Shown here: positions 25,953 to 33,910 of the stretch, in pieces
Layout: each line of letters opens with the position of its first letter
Position numbering within the stretch: position 1 is the first letter of the stretch
Assembly: GCA_938005475.1 (NCBI GenBank)
Contig: CALLNY010000057.1
Coordinates: 1 to 37,028 of the forward strand
From: an uncultured Bacteroidia bacterium
GTDB taxonomy: Bacteria; Bacteroidota; Bacteroidia; J057; CALLMJ01
Direction: 5' to 3'
DNA length: 37,028 nt
The notes under the pieces: model-generated
The model's input: the letters and a program-made list of their open reading frames with translations, nothing else
Database searches by the model: none
Told to the model about the DNA's origin: nothing
Program-made: the position numbers and the translations under genes

Positions 25953-27626
25953 ATGCTAAGCATGAAACCGTCGATAATCGTTATAGTAGTTTTTGTATTT
26001 TTAGGTAATAATTTGATTAGTCAAACCCTTACACGAGGTCCTTTTTTACAGATGATTACTCCGAATAGTGTTATGTTAAAATGGCGAACTAATATTGCTA
26101 CTTCGTCCAGCGTAAAATATGGTAAAGACCTGAACAATCTTTCCGTCATTGTCACTGATACTACCCCAAAAACAGAACATAAAATTACGCTATCCAATTT
26201 AGAACGCAATACTAAATACTATTATGCAATAGGTAACACAGATTTATGGTTTACCCAACCTGACAATGACCATCACTTTTATACTTGGCCTGATTCAGGA
26301 ATAACTGATAAAACCCAAGTATGGATAATAGGAGATTTTGGGAAAAATAATACAAATCAACAAAAAGTAAAAAACGCTTACCAAAACTATATTAAAGATA
26401 AAAAAACAGATTTATGGATATGGCTTGGGGATAATGCCTACAGCAATGGAACAGACCAAGAGTACCAAGAAAAAGTATTCAATATCTACGAGCAATTAAG
26501 CTATTTACCTTTTTTGACTACGCCAGGTAATCATGATTACAACAGCATTTGTCCTATACCATGTAATCAGAACCCCTACCACCACTCAGGAACTTATTAT
26601 GATGTGATTGAAGCCCCTCAAAATGGCGAGCTTGGTGGTATACCTTCTGGCTCTGAACTGTATTACTCTTTTGATTACAACAATATTCATTTTATTAGTC
26701 TTAATTCAGAATTAGGCTCTCCCCTAAATCCAAATTACGATTGGATTGGATCTAGCTCCGCTAACAATGCAAATAACTCCCCCATGATGCAATGGCTTAA
26801 ACAAGATTTAAACTACGCAAAAGCCCGTAAGGTAGATTGGATCATCGTTTATTTCCATCAACCCCCATACACCAAAGGCTCCCATGACTCCGATGCACTG
26901 TTCGAAATTTATATGAGAGCTATGCGAAAAAATTATCTTCCCGTTCTAGAACAATACAACGTAGATCTGGTTATCTGTGGGCATAGCCATGTCTATGAAA
27001 GGTCTTATTTACTTAACGGATTTTATGCCGATAACTCCTCCTATTTTAATGACTCTTACAAAATAGACGGCAGAAGCGGTAAATTGATTTTAGATGAACC
27101 TTACGTAAAAGATGATACTTCTAAAAAAGGAACGGTCTACGTTGTTGTTGGAAATTCAGGAAGTAGTACAACGAATCCTCCATTAGGTCATCCTGCTATG
27201 TATTACAATCATGGTTGCGATTCTTGTTACGGATCCCTCATTCTTGAAATAAATGGAAAACATTTGCACGCAAAATACCTATCGGCAGAAGGTAATATTT
27301 TAGATTTCTTTGATATACTGAAAAAACCTTATAACGTTTCTAACGATAAAAAATGGGTATTTAATAACTTGAATATTTATCCTAATCCAACCCAAAATTT
27401 TATTACGGTAGATTTCTCTCTTAATGAACCAGCTAATGTATCTATTGAAATTTTAGATACTAAAAACTCCCAAATTGCTAATATTTTGAATAAAAAATAT
27501 TTATTACCCGGTCATTATACCGAAAAACTCTCCATTACAAACCTCCATCTAATTAGCGGCTTGTATTTATTAAAATTCAACATCAACGGAAAAGAAGAAA
27601 TAAAAAAAATGGTAAAACTTCCCTAA
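25953..27626 (+). CDS. Secreted purple acid phosphatase-like metallophosphoesterase with T9SS type A sorting domain
   Basis: 557 residues. A signal peptide ends near NNLISQ; the second in-frame ATG (25962) may be the true start. A fibronectin-like N-domain (RGPFLQMITPNSVMLKWRTN) precedes the phosphatase core with all expected metal motifs: IGDFGKN, LGDNAYSNG, TPGNHDY, YFHQPPYTKGSH and CGHSHVYERSY. The final ~85 residues are a type A T9SS sorting domain (LNIYPNPTQNFITVDF to SGLYLLKFNINGKEEIKKMV). It should release phosphate from organic esters outside the cell. A weak -7-like box TAATTTTA lies at 25937-25944. Single gene, followed by the amidase 46 bp on. Confidence 0.93.
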   Translation: MLSMKPSIIVIVVFVFLGNNLISQTLTRGPFLQMITPNSVMLKWRTNIATSSSVKYGKDLNNLSVIVTDTTPKTEHKITLSNLERNTKYYYAIGNTDLWFTQPDNDHHFYTWPDSGITDKTQVWIIGDFGKNNTNQQKVKNAYQNYIKDKKTDLWIWLGDNAYSNGTDQEYQEKVFNIYEQLSYLPFLTTPGNHDYNSICPIPCNQNPYHHSGTYYDVIEAPQNGELGGIPSGSELYYSFDYNNIHFISLNSELGSPLNPNYDWIGSSSANNANNSPMMQWLKQDLNYAKARKVDWIIVYFHQPPYTKGSHDSDALFEIYMRAMRKNYLPVLEQYNVDLVICGHSHVYERSYLLNGFYADNSSYFNDSYKIDGRSGKLILDEPYVKDDTSKKGTVYVVVGNSGSSTTNPPLGHPAMYYNHGCDSCYGSLILEINGKHLHAKYLSAEGNILDFFDILKKPYNVSNDKKWVFNNLNIYPNPTQNFITVDFSLNEPANVSIEILDTKNSQIANILNKKYLLPGHYTEKLSITNLHLISGLYLLKFNINGKEEIKKMVKLP

Positions 27627-27661
27627 TGGAATATTTTTTGATTATATAACTTTGCCATTAG
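27623..27661 (+). promoter_or_regulatory. Amidase promoter with flanking inverted repeat
   Basis: TAACTTTG at 27647-27654 matches the -7 box TAnnTTTG and lies 18 nt before the ATG. It sits inside a perfect 7-bp inverted repeat, CTAATGG (27623-27629) and CCATTAG (27655-27661). The left arm contains the phosphatase stop codon. No TTG at the usual spacing. Confidence 0.45.
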
Positions 27662-27672
27662 TTTAGTAAGAA

Positions 27673-28443
27673 ATGAAGAAAATCGTTCTATGGACTTTTA
27701 CAGCGACAATTTTTAGTTTAACTACTTCATTTAGTTTTCGCAAAGTAGACATTTTTACTTACTATAATATCAATACAATTGTGTTAGATGCGGGGCATGG
27801 AGGAAAAGACCCCGGCACATTAGGTGCTAACTCTAAAGAAAAAAACATAGCCTTAGATGTTGTTCTTAAAATTGAACAATATCTGAAAGCCCATTATCCC
27901 AATCTAAAAGTAATACTAACCCGCAGGACAGACGAGTTCATTGAGTTAGCAGAAAGAGCAAACATCGCTAATAAAAATAAAGCCGATTTTTTTATTTCTG
28001 TACATTGTAATGCAAATGATAATAAAACTATCAATGGATCAGAAACTTACGTGATGGGACTACATAAAGAAGAAGACAATGTCCAAACTATGATGAACGA
28101 AAATGCCGCTATTCTGTTAGAAAAGGATTATGAAAAAAATTATGACGGTTTTGACCCACACTCCATTGAAAGTTATATCATTTTTTCGATGGTTCAGAAT
28201 GTTTATTTAAAACAAAGCCTAACCCTAGCCGCTAAAATCGAAAAAAACATGATAGCCCATACCAAAAGAAAAAGCCGTGGTGTGAAACAAGCTGGTTTTC
28301 TTGTTTTATGGAAAACCACAATGCCATCAGTATTAATTGAAATTGGTTTTTTGAGTAATAAAGAAGAAGAAAAATACTTAAATTCTACCGAAGGAAAAAA
28401 TGCCATCGCAAAATCCATTTTTAAAGCTTTAACTGAACAATAA
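27673..28443 (+). CDS. N-acetylmuramoyl-L-alanine amidase (Amidase_3, AmiC-like)
   Basis: 256 residues. A signal peptide (MKKIVLWTFTATIFSLTTSF) sends it to the periplasm, where the family cleaves the amide bond between N-acetylmuramic acid and the stem peptide during cell separation. The zinc ligands can be placed: His in VLDAGHGGKDPGTLG (~37-51), Glu in NSKEKNIALDV, His in FISVHCNAN and the catalytic Glu in PSVLIEIGFLSN (~220-231). There is no AMIN or LysM targeting domain, so it is a bare catalytic form, common in Bacteroidota. tRNA-Asn follows about 100 bp downstream. Confidence 0.94.
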   Translation: MKKIVLWTFTATIFSLTTSFSFRKVDIFTYYNINTIVLDAGHGGKDPGTLGANSKEKNIALDVVLKIEQYLKAHYPNLKVILTRRTDEFIELAERANIANKNKADFFISVHCNANDNKTINGSETYVMGLHKEEDNVQTMMNENAAILLEKDYEKNYDGFDPHSIESYIIFSMVQNVYLKQSLTLAAKIEKNMIAHTKRKSRGVKQAGFLVLWKTTMPSVLIEIGFLSNKEEEKYLNSTEGKNAIAKSIFKALTEQ

Positions 28444-28492
28444 AATTTTTTCCCTAAAAATCAGTATATTACAAAAAAATTACTTACAAAAT

Positions 28493-28523
28493 TTGGTAGT
28501 AAATAGAAAACATTTTAATTTTG
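28493..28523 (+). promoter_or_regulatory. Promoter of tRNA-Asn
   Basis: TTG at 28493-28495, a 20-nt spacer, TAATTTTG at 28516-28523: a full consensus match, ending 16 bp before the tRNA 5' end. Confidence 0.75.
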
Positions 28524-28539
28524 CATCACTATTTTGAAC

Positions 28540-28613
28540 GCTTCCTTAGCTCAGCTGGTTAGAGCAACTGACTGTTAATCAGTAGGTCCTTGGTTCGAGC
28601 CCAAGAGGGAGCG
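28540..28613 (+). tRNA. tRNA-Asn (GTT)
   Basis: Cloverleaf: acceptor GCTTCCT/AGGGAGC (one T-G pair), D arm GCTC...GAGC, anticodon stem ACTGA/TCAGT with loop CTGTTAA giving anticodon GTT, T arm CTTGG TTCGAGC CCAAG, discriminator G. The gene does not encode the CCA end (next bases CTTG). 74 nt. Confidence 0.97.
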
Positions 28614-28623
28614 CTTGATTTTT

Positions 28624-28647
28624 GCACCTTATTAGGTGCTTTTTTTA
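28624..28647 (+). terminator. Rho-independent terminator of tRNA-Asn
   Basis: Perfect stem GCACCT (28624-28629) and AGGTGC (28634-28639) with loop TATT, followed by a run of T (28640-28646). Ten bp after the tRNA. Confidence 0.93.
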
Positions 28648-28656
28648 TTTTCGATA

Positions 28657-28683
28657 ATAAAAAAACTCTCTTCGTAGAGAGTT
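28657..28683 (-). terminator. Rho-independent terminator of nuoC
   Basis: Perfect stem AACTCTC (28664-28670) and GAGAGTT (28677-28683), loop TTCGTA. On the minus strand it is followed by TTTTTATTATCG. It lies 26 bp past the nuoC stop. Confidence 0.88.
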
Positions 28684-28709
28684 AAAAAAAATCTTATTAA
28701 TTAACGATA

Positions 28710-29201
28710 TCAATAGCCTTTGGGAGGGTCTTTTTCAGGAGTTTGTATGGAACCCGGAATACCAATCAAAGGAAATTCCTTTCTTAAAGGAAAATATTCA
28801 AAATCTTCAGGTAAGTATAACCTTCTCAAATCAGGATGCCCCACAAATATTATCCCCATCATATCGTATTGTTCTCTTTCATACCAGTTCGCCGAAGGCC
28901 AAATATCGGTTACAGTTGGAACCTCTGGTTTATCCTCAGAAACCTTTGCTTTTACTCGAACCCTTGTTTTAGTGGTTAGATTATAAACATTATAAGAAAC
29001 CTCAAATCTTTCCCCATCCTCGTAAAGGTCTGTAACAACAATGTCCACCAAATAATCAAATCCTTGATTGACCTTTAAGTCTTTTAAAAAGTCATGCAAA
29101 CCCGATAACCTGACAACAAAAGTAATTTCGCCAGCATACTCCTTCACTTCTAAAATATTTTGTTGTTGGGACGATTTTATTTGCTCTATGTGCGTACTCA
29201 T
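28710..29201 (-). CDS. nuoC: NADH-quinone oxidoreductase subunit C
   Basis: 163 residues, the 30-kDa peripheral-arm subunit of respiratory complex I. The family signature is ANWYEREQYDMMGIIFVGHP, followed directly by DLRRLYLPEDFEYFPLRKEFP near the C-terminus. The N-terminal half is the usual alpha/beta domain (FVVRLSGLHDFLKDLKVN). Complete and unfused to NuoD. Unusually, no other nuo gene is next to it: upstream is DUF2851, downstream a terminator and tRNA-Asn. A -7-like box TAATTTTG (minus strand, 29227-29220) lies 18 bp before the ATG, with the nearest TTG only 15 nt upstream of it. Confidence 0.95.
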   Translation of the reverse strand: MSTHIEQIKSSQQQNILEVKEYAGEITFVVRLSGLHDFLKDLKVNQGFDYLVDIVVTDLYEDGERFEVSYNVYNLTTKTRVRVKAKVSEDKPEVPTVTDIWPSANWYEREQYDMMGIIFVGHPDLRRLYLPEDFEYFPLRKEFPLIGIPGSIQTPEKDPPKGY

Positions 29202-29276
29202 TCTACTCTATTTGAAAAGCAAAATTAAAAATTTTTTCATTCCAAAAATATTAATTCTTTTATTGATTGGACTATT

Positions 29277-30527
29277 TTAAGCAGTGATATTGGATTTTTT
29301 ATTATTTTTTAAAAGCCATTGCCCTAAAGCACAATCCAAACAACGTTTTTCAATACAATATTTTTTATATAGCTGGGTAGCACCTTGTGATTCTAAACCA
29401 TTTTCTATGCTCCAGCCCCATTTCTCTAATTTTTTGATGATAGCGTTATTTTCTTTTTCAGTGATACTATATTCTTCCAATAATTTCTCTAATAATTCTG
29501 GTTCGTAATATTGAATGTAATACCAACGAAAAGGATAATACCAATTCAGTAAGAGTTTGTTAATTTTTTGTTTACCAACGTTATATGAAATTTTGGAAGG
29601 TTTATTAAAAAAAATATTTTTTTTCCAATAAGTACTTATTTCACCGAAATTATCAAAATATTCTTTTTTAGGAAATAACAATAAGTTACCATAATGATGT
29701 AGCCAAGCTACTAATTGCGCTATCAATAAATTAGGAAAACTATGAGTACGAGTCTTAAAATTAACACATTTTGGACTCACTTCGTTTAAGCCATATTTCT
29801 GCTTTAAATAGTTCCATAAAGCTTTTAATTCTTTAAAATAAGGGCAATCAATATTCCCATTAAAAAAACCCGCAATACCGAAAACTAATGCTTCCTTCTC
29901 TTGCAAAGTATCACTTGAAAAAAATATAGACGGAGATAATTGCTGTGCAATTTCTAAAAATAAATTAGAATGATAAGGAGTACCAAAAGCTTTCCATAAT
30001 ATCTGCCAACTAATAATTTCAACATCTAAGTTTTTAAAGGAGCTTACTTTATCCTCTAATCTTTCAATAGCTTTTTGAATAAAAAGATTTTTTTGTAAGA
30101 CTTTTGGATAGTCTTTTATAAAAGGTTTACAAGGAACTTCTTGTGATAATAGTATTTCTAATTTATAGGTAGCGTCTTGAAAAATAAACGGTTTTAGCAC
30201 TAAAACAGGTATCTCCCAACCATTGGAATTTACAATCTCTTGTGATGTATGCTCATAACATACTAATAAAATTACGTTATTAAATTCTGGATTTTGGTGA
30301 TGTTGATGTAAAAACCAATGATGAGATTCTGTTTCTAATTCAATATTTCCATTCCACTCAATACCATCTATGTTTATAACGGCTTCTTTGAAATCGGGTC
30401 CTTGTCCATGATTGTAACATCCCTTTTTTAAAATCCGAATTCTTTCATTGTGAATAGATAATAAATTCTGTGAATCAAATAATAAGTGGTTCCAAACTAA
30501 ATGCAAAAACTTCTCAGGCATTTTCAT
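29277..30527 (-). CDS. DUF2851 family protein
   Basis: 416 residues. The N-terminal family motif reads CYNHGQGPDFKEAVINIDGI, followed by WNGNIELETESHHWFLHQHH and NVILLVCYEHTS, with conserved Asp, Glu and His residues that look like an active or metal site. The C-terminal half is basic and aromatic and ends with a Cys cluster (YCIEKRCLDCALG). Soluble and cytoplasmic by composition. The family is widespread in Bacteroidota but has no established function that I know; a nuclease-like fold is one possibility I cannot test here. It starts with ATG AAA ATG, so the first or third codon may be used. Confidence 0.85.
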   Translation of the reverse strand: MKMPEKFLHLVWNHLLFDSQNLLSIHNERIRILKKGCYNHGQGPDFKEAVINIDGIEWNGNIELETESHHWFLHQHHQNPEFNNVILLVCYEHTSQEIVNSNGWEIPVLVLKPFIFQDATYKLEILLSQEVPCKPFIKDYPKVLQKNLFIQKAIERLEDKVSSFKNLDVEIISWQILWKAFGTPYHSNLFLEIAQQLSPSIFFSSDTLQEKEALVFGIAGFFNGNIDCPYFKELKALWNYLKQKYGLNEVSPKCVNFKTRTHSFPNLLIAQLVAWLHHYGNLLLFPKKEYFDNFGEISTYWKKNIFFNKPSKISYNVGKQKINKLLLNWYYPFRWYYIQYYEPELLEKLLEEYSITEKENNAIIKKLEKWGWSIENGLESQGATQLYKKYCIEKRCLDCALGQWLLKNNKKSNITA

Positions 30528-30531
30528 ACTA

Positions 30532-30561
30532 CAAAATTGTTGCCCAGAACAGAACCATCAA
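30532..30561 (-). promoter_or_regulatory. Promoter of the DUF2851 gene
   Basis: Minus-strand CAATTTTG (30539-30532), a five-of-six match to TAnnTTTG, with TTG (CAA at 30559-30561) 19 nt upstream. The box ends 4 nt before the ATG, predicting a leaderless message. Confidence 0.45.
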
Positions 30562-30607
30562 TGGAAAAAAATCATGTAAAGTAACCTACCTAAAATAGGT
30601 TGATTAC

Positions 30608-31402
30608 TTATTTTTCGTCGGGATAATTACCACTTATAAAAACACATTTAGGATTTTTTCTATAATTTTTTTGAGGAACATTTAACAAGAAAGGATATAA
30701 ACTTTGCGTTTGTACCCATTTGAAAAGTGTATCAGCCCAAATTCTTGAAGCACCTCGGGTAGGATGTGCTCCATCCGATGCCCTCGCTAAAACCAAATCT
30801 CTTGATAAAAAAAAGCGTTTTTTACCGAGTTTATCTTCTAATAATTGATTAATACCTGTATCAGGTTTCCAATTAGGAGGGCCAATCCAAATAATTTTAG
30901 TATTACCCACTTGTTCTAAAATATTATCTACATACTTCGCTCTGTCCTGAATAATATTACGAATAAATAATTCGTTTGAACCTAATGCCATGAAAATGAT
31001 TGTCGGTTTATAAAAATCTATAAGCCTTTTTAGTTGTTGAGATTGCCCCCAAACAAATGTAGAAGAACTATACCATATAGCTGGAAATAAATCATGTCCA
31101 TTTTCTATTGCATAATCCTTAAAAGCAAACATGAGCCCTTCCACCATCGAGTCTCCTGTGAGTAATATACGTTGGGGAGTAGTATCTAATTCTATTCTTG
31201 CTGAATTAATAAGTTCTTGTGAAATTACATCTATCAAATGAGGCTGATGAACCGCCAATTGAGGTTTAAAAAAATGATTAAATTTATTTTTTTTTAATTC
31301 AAGCCCCCAAATACTCAAAGATCGGTTATAAAAACCATAACTTAAAAAGATACAAAGCAGAAAAAAAACTAAAATAATAGGTTCTTTCAAGGAGTTTTTC
31401 AT
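30608..31402 (-). CDS. Membrane-anchored SGNH/GDSL-type hydrolase
   Basis: 264 residues. An N-terminal hydrophobic anchor (ILVFFLLCIFLSYGFY, ~10-25) is followed by the SGNH hydrolase blocks. Block I is ILLTGDSMVEGL with the nucleophile Ser, block III is FMALGSNELF with the oxyanion Asn, and block V is ARASDGAHPTRGA with the catalytic Asp and His. The expected site is the periplasm, where such enzymes act as esterases on acylated sugars or other esters. Substrate unknown. Its start overlaps the acetyltransferase stop by 4 nt (ATGA), so it is the second gene of that unit. Confidence 0.85.
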   Translation of the reverse strand: MKNSLKEPIILVFFLLCIFLSYGFYNRSLSIWGLELKKNKFNHFFKPQLAVHQPHLIDVISQELINSARIELDTTPQRILLTGDSMVEGLMFAFKDYAIENGHDLFPAIWYSSSTFVWGQSQQLKRLIDFYKPTIIFMALGSNELFIRNIIQDRAKYVDNILEQVGNTKIIWIGPPNWKPDTGINQLLEDKLGKKRFFLSRDLVLARASDGAHPTRGASRIWADTLFKWVQTQSLYPFLLNVPQKNYRKNPKCVFISGNYPDEK

Positions 31403-31821
31403 GAACGCTTTAATTTCATGAGAACATGCGGAATATTCGCCTCGTAAAAAATATCCCCCTCAGAAACAAAATTAAGAGATTCATAAAAAAGCTGTACTCC
31501 TACCTGAGCATGTAAATAAATAGGATAGGCAGGGTCCAATTGTTGAATAACATGCCCCATAAGTTTTTTCCCTATACCTTTGTTTCTATACTGTGGTAAA
31601 ACACAATTTCTTTCAATTTTTTGTCCTTTGGGAGTATTACGTACCCGACAGGCACCACAAGCAACGCCATCATAAAAAGCTAAATAATGCGTAGCAGTTT
31701 TATCAAACTCGTCTTGGTCCTCTTCCATAGGAACTCCCTGCTCCTCTACAAACACTTTCTTTCGAATAGATAACGCTAAATCATAATCTTCGGAATTCGT
31801 TACCACTTTTATAATAATCAT
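31399..31821 (-). CDS. GNAT family N-acetyltransferase (YjcF/ElaA-like)
   Basis: About 140 residues. ATG at 31821 is preferred over the TTG at 31839 that extends the frame: the latter starts almost inside the predicted -7 box. Motifs are IRKKVFVEEQGVP (typical of the YjcF group), THYLAFYDGVACGACRVR, the acetyl-CoA pyrophosphate loop VLPQYRNKGIGKKLM, and a C-terminal LHAQVGVQLFYESLNF. It should transfer an acetyl group from acetyl-CoA to an unknown small molecule or protein in the cytoplasm. It overlaps the SGNH hydrolase gene by 4 nt. Confidence 0.9.
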   Translation of the reverse strand: MIIIKVVTNSEDYDLALSIRKKVFVEEQGVPMEEDQDEFDKTATHYLAFYDGVACGACRVRNTPKGQKIERNCVLPQYRNKGIGKKLMGHVIQQLDPAYPIYLHAQVGVQLFYESLNFVSEGDIFYEANIPHVLMKLKRS

Positions 31822-31840
31822 AAACTTCCAGATTATCAAG

Positions 31841-31871
31841 CAAAAATAAAAATTTAATTTTTTATTCCCAA
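31841..31871 (-). promoter_or_regulatory. Promoter of the GNAT/SGNH hydrolase unit
   Basis: Minus-strand TATTTTTG (31848-31841), with TTG (CAA at 31869-31871) exactly 20 nt upstream: a full match. It lies in the gap after the DUF420-cluster genes, so this unit has its own start of transcription. Confidence 0.7.
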
Positions 31872-31874
31872 TTT

Positions 31875-32633
31875 TTATCCTTTTGTTGTTTTATACAGAA
31901 TTTTTATATCCTTACAAAATTCTTTTTGTATTAAAACTTCATTTTGATAGACCCAAACCTCTTTTTCTATGTAATATTTTTTATCAATCAATTCATAATC
32001 TTTAAAATCATAACGCATCATAACTTTTGGACTTACTTCTTCAATAATGCGAACAATCTGAAAATTACTTTCATCAATCCACCATTGATTTTGAGTATAA
32101 TCATTCGGTTTTGCACCAACAACACGCACTTTTTTTCCCTCTAACAGAGTTGAATAGCTGATATTCACATCAATACCAAACGCATTAAGTTTTTCTAAAC
32201 AAAACTTATACGGATAAAAAACGTAACCTCCCATCATAAAAAGTAAACGATTAGGTGCATATTTTTTTTCTTTTAAAACACCAAAATCGTAACGATAAGA
32301 GCTATCATTATCAAAAAGAACGTAATTCCCGTTGTTCATTCCAAATTGTATTCTAAAAAATTTAGGAAATTTAACTTCTTCATACCAAACAGATGTCCCA
32401 TAAAGCGAATCATTTTTATAATGTTCGTTCGCTTGAGTGAATTCATAATGTTCAGGAATGCGAGATTGATTGATTTGATAAAATTTTTTAAAAAACTTCT
32501 TCCCAGACTGAATTTTTTGAGGGTATGCATTAAAAATTATAAAAACCCAAAAAGATGAAAAAAAAATAATTTTATACCATGAGCTCAATACATTGATCGT
32601 GATGCCATGAGTTATTAGAATATTTTTTTTCAT
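31875..32633 (-). CDS. Exported protein, outer-membrane lipoprotein-sorting (LolA-like) type
   Basis: 252 residues. A long N-terminal segment with a hydrophobic core (IIFFSSFWVFIIFNAYPQ, ~23-40) looks like a signal peptide or anchor. The rest has the layout of the LolA/LolB-like beta-sheet fold: KFPKFFRIQFGMNNGNYVLF, then KVRVVGAKPNDYTQNQWWID and NFQIVRIIEEVSPKVMMRYD. This match rests on pattern, not on any single catalytic motif. Its ATG overlaps the stop of the upstream 121-residue protein by one base (TAATG), so it is the last gene of the DUF420-led cluster. Confidence 0.65.
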   Translation of the reverse strand: MKKNILITHGITINVLSSWYKIIFFSSFWVFIIFNAYPQKIQSGKKFFKKFYQINQSRIPEHYEFTQANEHYKNDSLYGTSVWYEEVKFPKFFRIQFGMNNGNYVLFDNDSSYRYDFGVLKEKKYAPNRLLFMMGGYVFYPYKFCLEKLNAFGIDVNISYSTLLEGKKVRVVGAKPNDYTQNQWWIDESNFQIVRIIEEVSPKVMMRYDFKDYELIDKKYYIEKEVWVYQNEVLIQKEFCKDIKILYKTTKG

Positions 32634-32998
32634 TAAAAATTTTTAATTAAAGTTTCAAAAATTTCAGGATGCTTGACATTTAAATATAGTAACAAAACGC
32701 CTGTAACCAATATAAACGTTAAAATAGTTTTAATAATTTTTAAAATAACTTTAAAAGCAAGTAAAAAAGGCAAAAATTTAGTAACCAAAGCAGTAGCGGC
32801 AAGTCCTGTACCCGCGGCACTCGTCGCATTCACCACCATAGGAGAAACTTTTGTACTAATATATGTCAATACATATTGAAATGCAACATATAAAAGCCCT
32901 ATCAATAAAACTAAAAAACCTAATTTAATCAAAAACGAGTAGTTTTTTTCAACAAATTGCGATGAATTTTTACCAGGATATTTATTTAACCAGCTCAT
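32633..32998 (-). CDS. Small multi-spanning membrane protein of unknown function
   Basis: 121 residues, not recognised. Two to three hydrophobic stretches are visible: ~24-45 (LIKLGFLVLLIGLLYVAFQY), a Gly/Ala-rich stretch ~58-85 (ATSAAGTGLAATALV, then FLPFLLAFKVILKII) and ~92-105 (ILTFILVTGVLLLY). The ends are basic. No Cys, no conserved His pair. It lies between the small CPMC protein (3-nt gap) and the LolA-like protein (1-base overlap) and must share their transcript. Confidence 0.65.
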   Translation of the reverse strand: MSWLNKYPGKNSSQFVEKNYSFLIKLGFLVLLIGLLYVAFQYVLTYISTKVSPMVVNATSAAGTGLAATALVTKFLPFLLAFKVILKIIKTILTFILVTGVLLLYLNVKHPEIFETLIKNF

Positions 32999-33001
32999 AA
33001 A

Positions 33002-33235
33002 TTACAATTTATTACGATTTTTCCAGTACCAATAACCAAATATTGCGGCTACAAGATAAGGAACCGCAAGCAAATATACAATGCCCGTGTTTAATCCTAA
33101 CCCTACCTTGCCCCCCGACTCAATACCTGACTGTACATTTTGCTTACACATTGGACATTGTGCCCATACACCAGTTACCATCAAAATTAATATAACTAAC
33201 ATCAAAAGACTCTTTTTCATTTTCTTTTCATGCAT
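33002..33235 (-). CDS. Small exported CPMC-motif membrane protein next to DUF420
   Basis: 77 residues. Signal-like N-terminus KKSLLMLVILILMVTGVWAQ is followed at once by CPMCKQNVQSG and then a second hydrophobic helix (IVYLLAVPYLVAAIFGYWYW) with a basic end. The CxxC pair faces the periplasm in this model and could bind metal or act as a thiol pair. A second ATG at 33220 may be the real start; it would lie 7 nt after the DUF420 stop instead of overlapping it by 8 nt. The neighbour DUF420 suggests a link to cytochrome oxidase assembly, which is inference. Confidence 0.75.
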   Translation of the reverse strand: MHEKKMKKSLLMLVILILMVTGVWAQCPMCKQNVQSGIESGGKVGLGLNTGIVYLLAVPYLVAAIFGYWYWKNRNKL

Positions 33236-33767
33236 AATAAGGTGAAATCATTAAATAAACTATCACTCCTGTGACTGAAACATAAAGCCATATCGGAAAA
33301 GTATATTTAACAATTTTCTTATGTAAAACAATTTGTGAGTTAATTCCCCTGTAAATAGAGAACAAAGCTAACGGAACAACAAAAATCGCTAAAAGTATAT
33401 GTGTTATTAGAAAAAAGTAGTAGATGTAACGAATAAAACCCTCTCCTCCAAATTTTGTTTCAGACACTGATGCATGGTAAATGACGTAGGAAACTAAAAA
33501 CACTGACGATAAAATAAGTGACGTTAACATACATGCTTTATGGAGTTTTAAATTTTTGTTTTTGATAAAGTAAACCCCTAATATAAGCAAGATGCTTACC
33601 GAAAAATTAATGCTTGCATTCAATGCTGGTAAAAACTTCAAATTTAAACCATTTATAGTTAATTTTGGCATGTAGAGCAATATCGCCACCACTATGGGAA
33701 TTGCTATTGAAAGCCCCCATATTAAAGGTACATAATATTTATCTTTTTTTACTTGACTTTTTTCCAT
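33228..33767 (-). CDS. DUF420 family membrane protein (CtaM/YozB-like)
   Basis: 179 residues with five hydrophobic helices. Conserved features are LPALNASINFSVSILLILGV with an Asn in the helix, LKLHKACMLTSLILSSVFLV with its His, SYVIYHA, and the ITHILLAIFVVPLALFSIYR stretch. The family signature of conserved His residues in the membrane suggests haem or copper handling; a Staphylococcus member (CtaM) is needed for haem-copper oxidase maturation. No oxidase gene is in the window. First gene of a four-gene run (33767 to 31875) with tight spacing. Confidence 0.9.
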   Translation of the reverse strand: MEKSQVKKDKYYVPLIWGLSIAIPIVVAILLYMPKLTINGLNLKFLPALNASINFSVSILLILGVYFIKNKNLKLHKACMLTSLILSSVFLVSYVIYHASVSETKFGGEGFIRYIYYFFLITHILLAIFVVPLALFSIYRGINSQIVLHKKIVKYTFPIWLYVSVTGVIVYLMISPYYA

Positions 33768-33801
33768 ATAATCCTAACAAATTACAGTAAGTTTATGTTC
33801 G

Positions 33802-33832
33802 CAAATATAAACATAATATTTTAGTATTACAA
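33802..33832 (-). promoter_or_regulatory. Promoter of the DUF420 cluster
   Basis: Minus-strand TATATTTG (33809-33802), with TTG (CAA at 33830-33832) exactly 20 nt upstream, a full match. Leader of about 30 nt. Confidence 0.75.
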
Positions 33833-33910
33833 TAATGGCTTGCAATAAAATTTTCAATATAAAATTTACTAATTGAATGAAATAATCAATTTAAGACATG
33901 ATAAGTTGTT

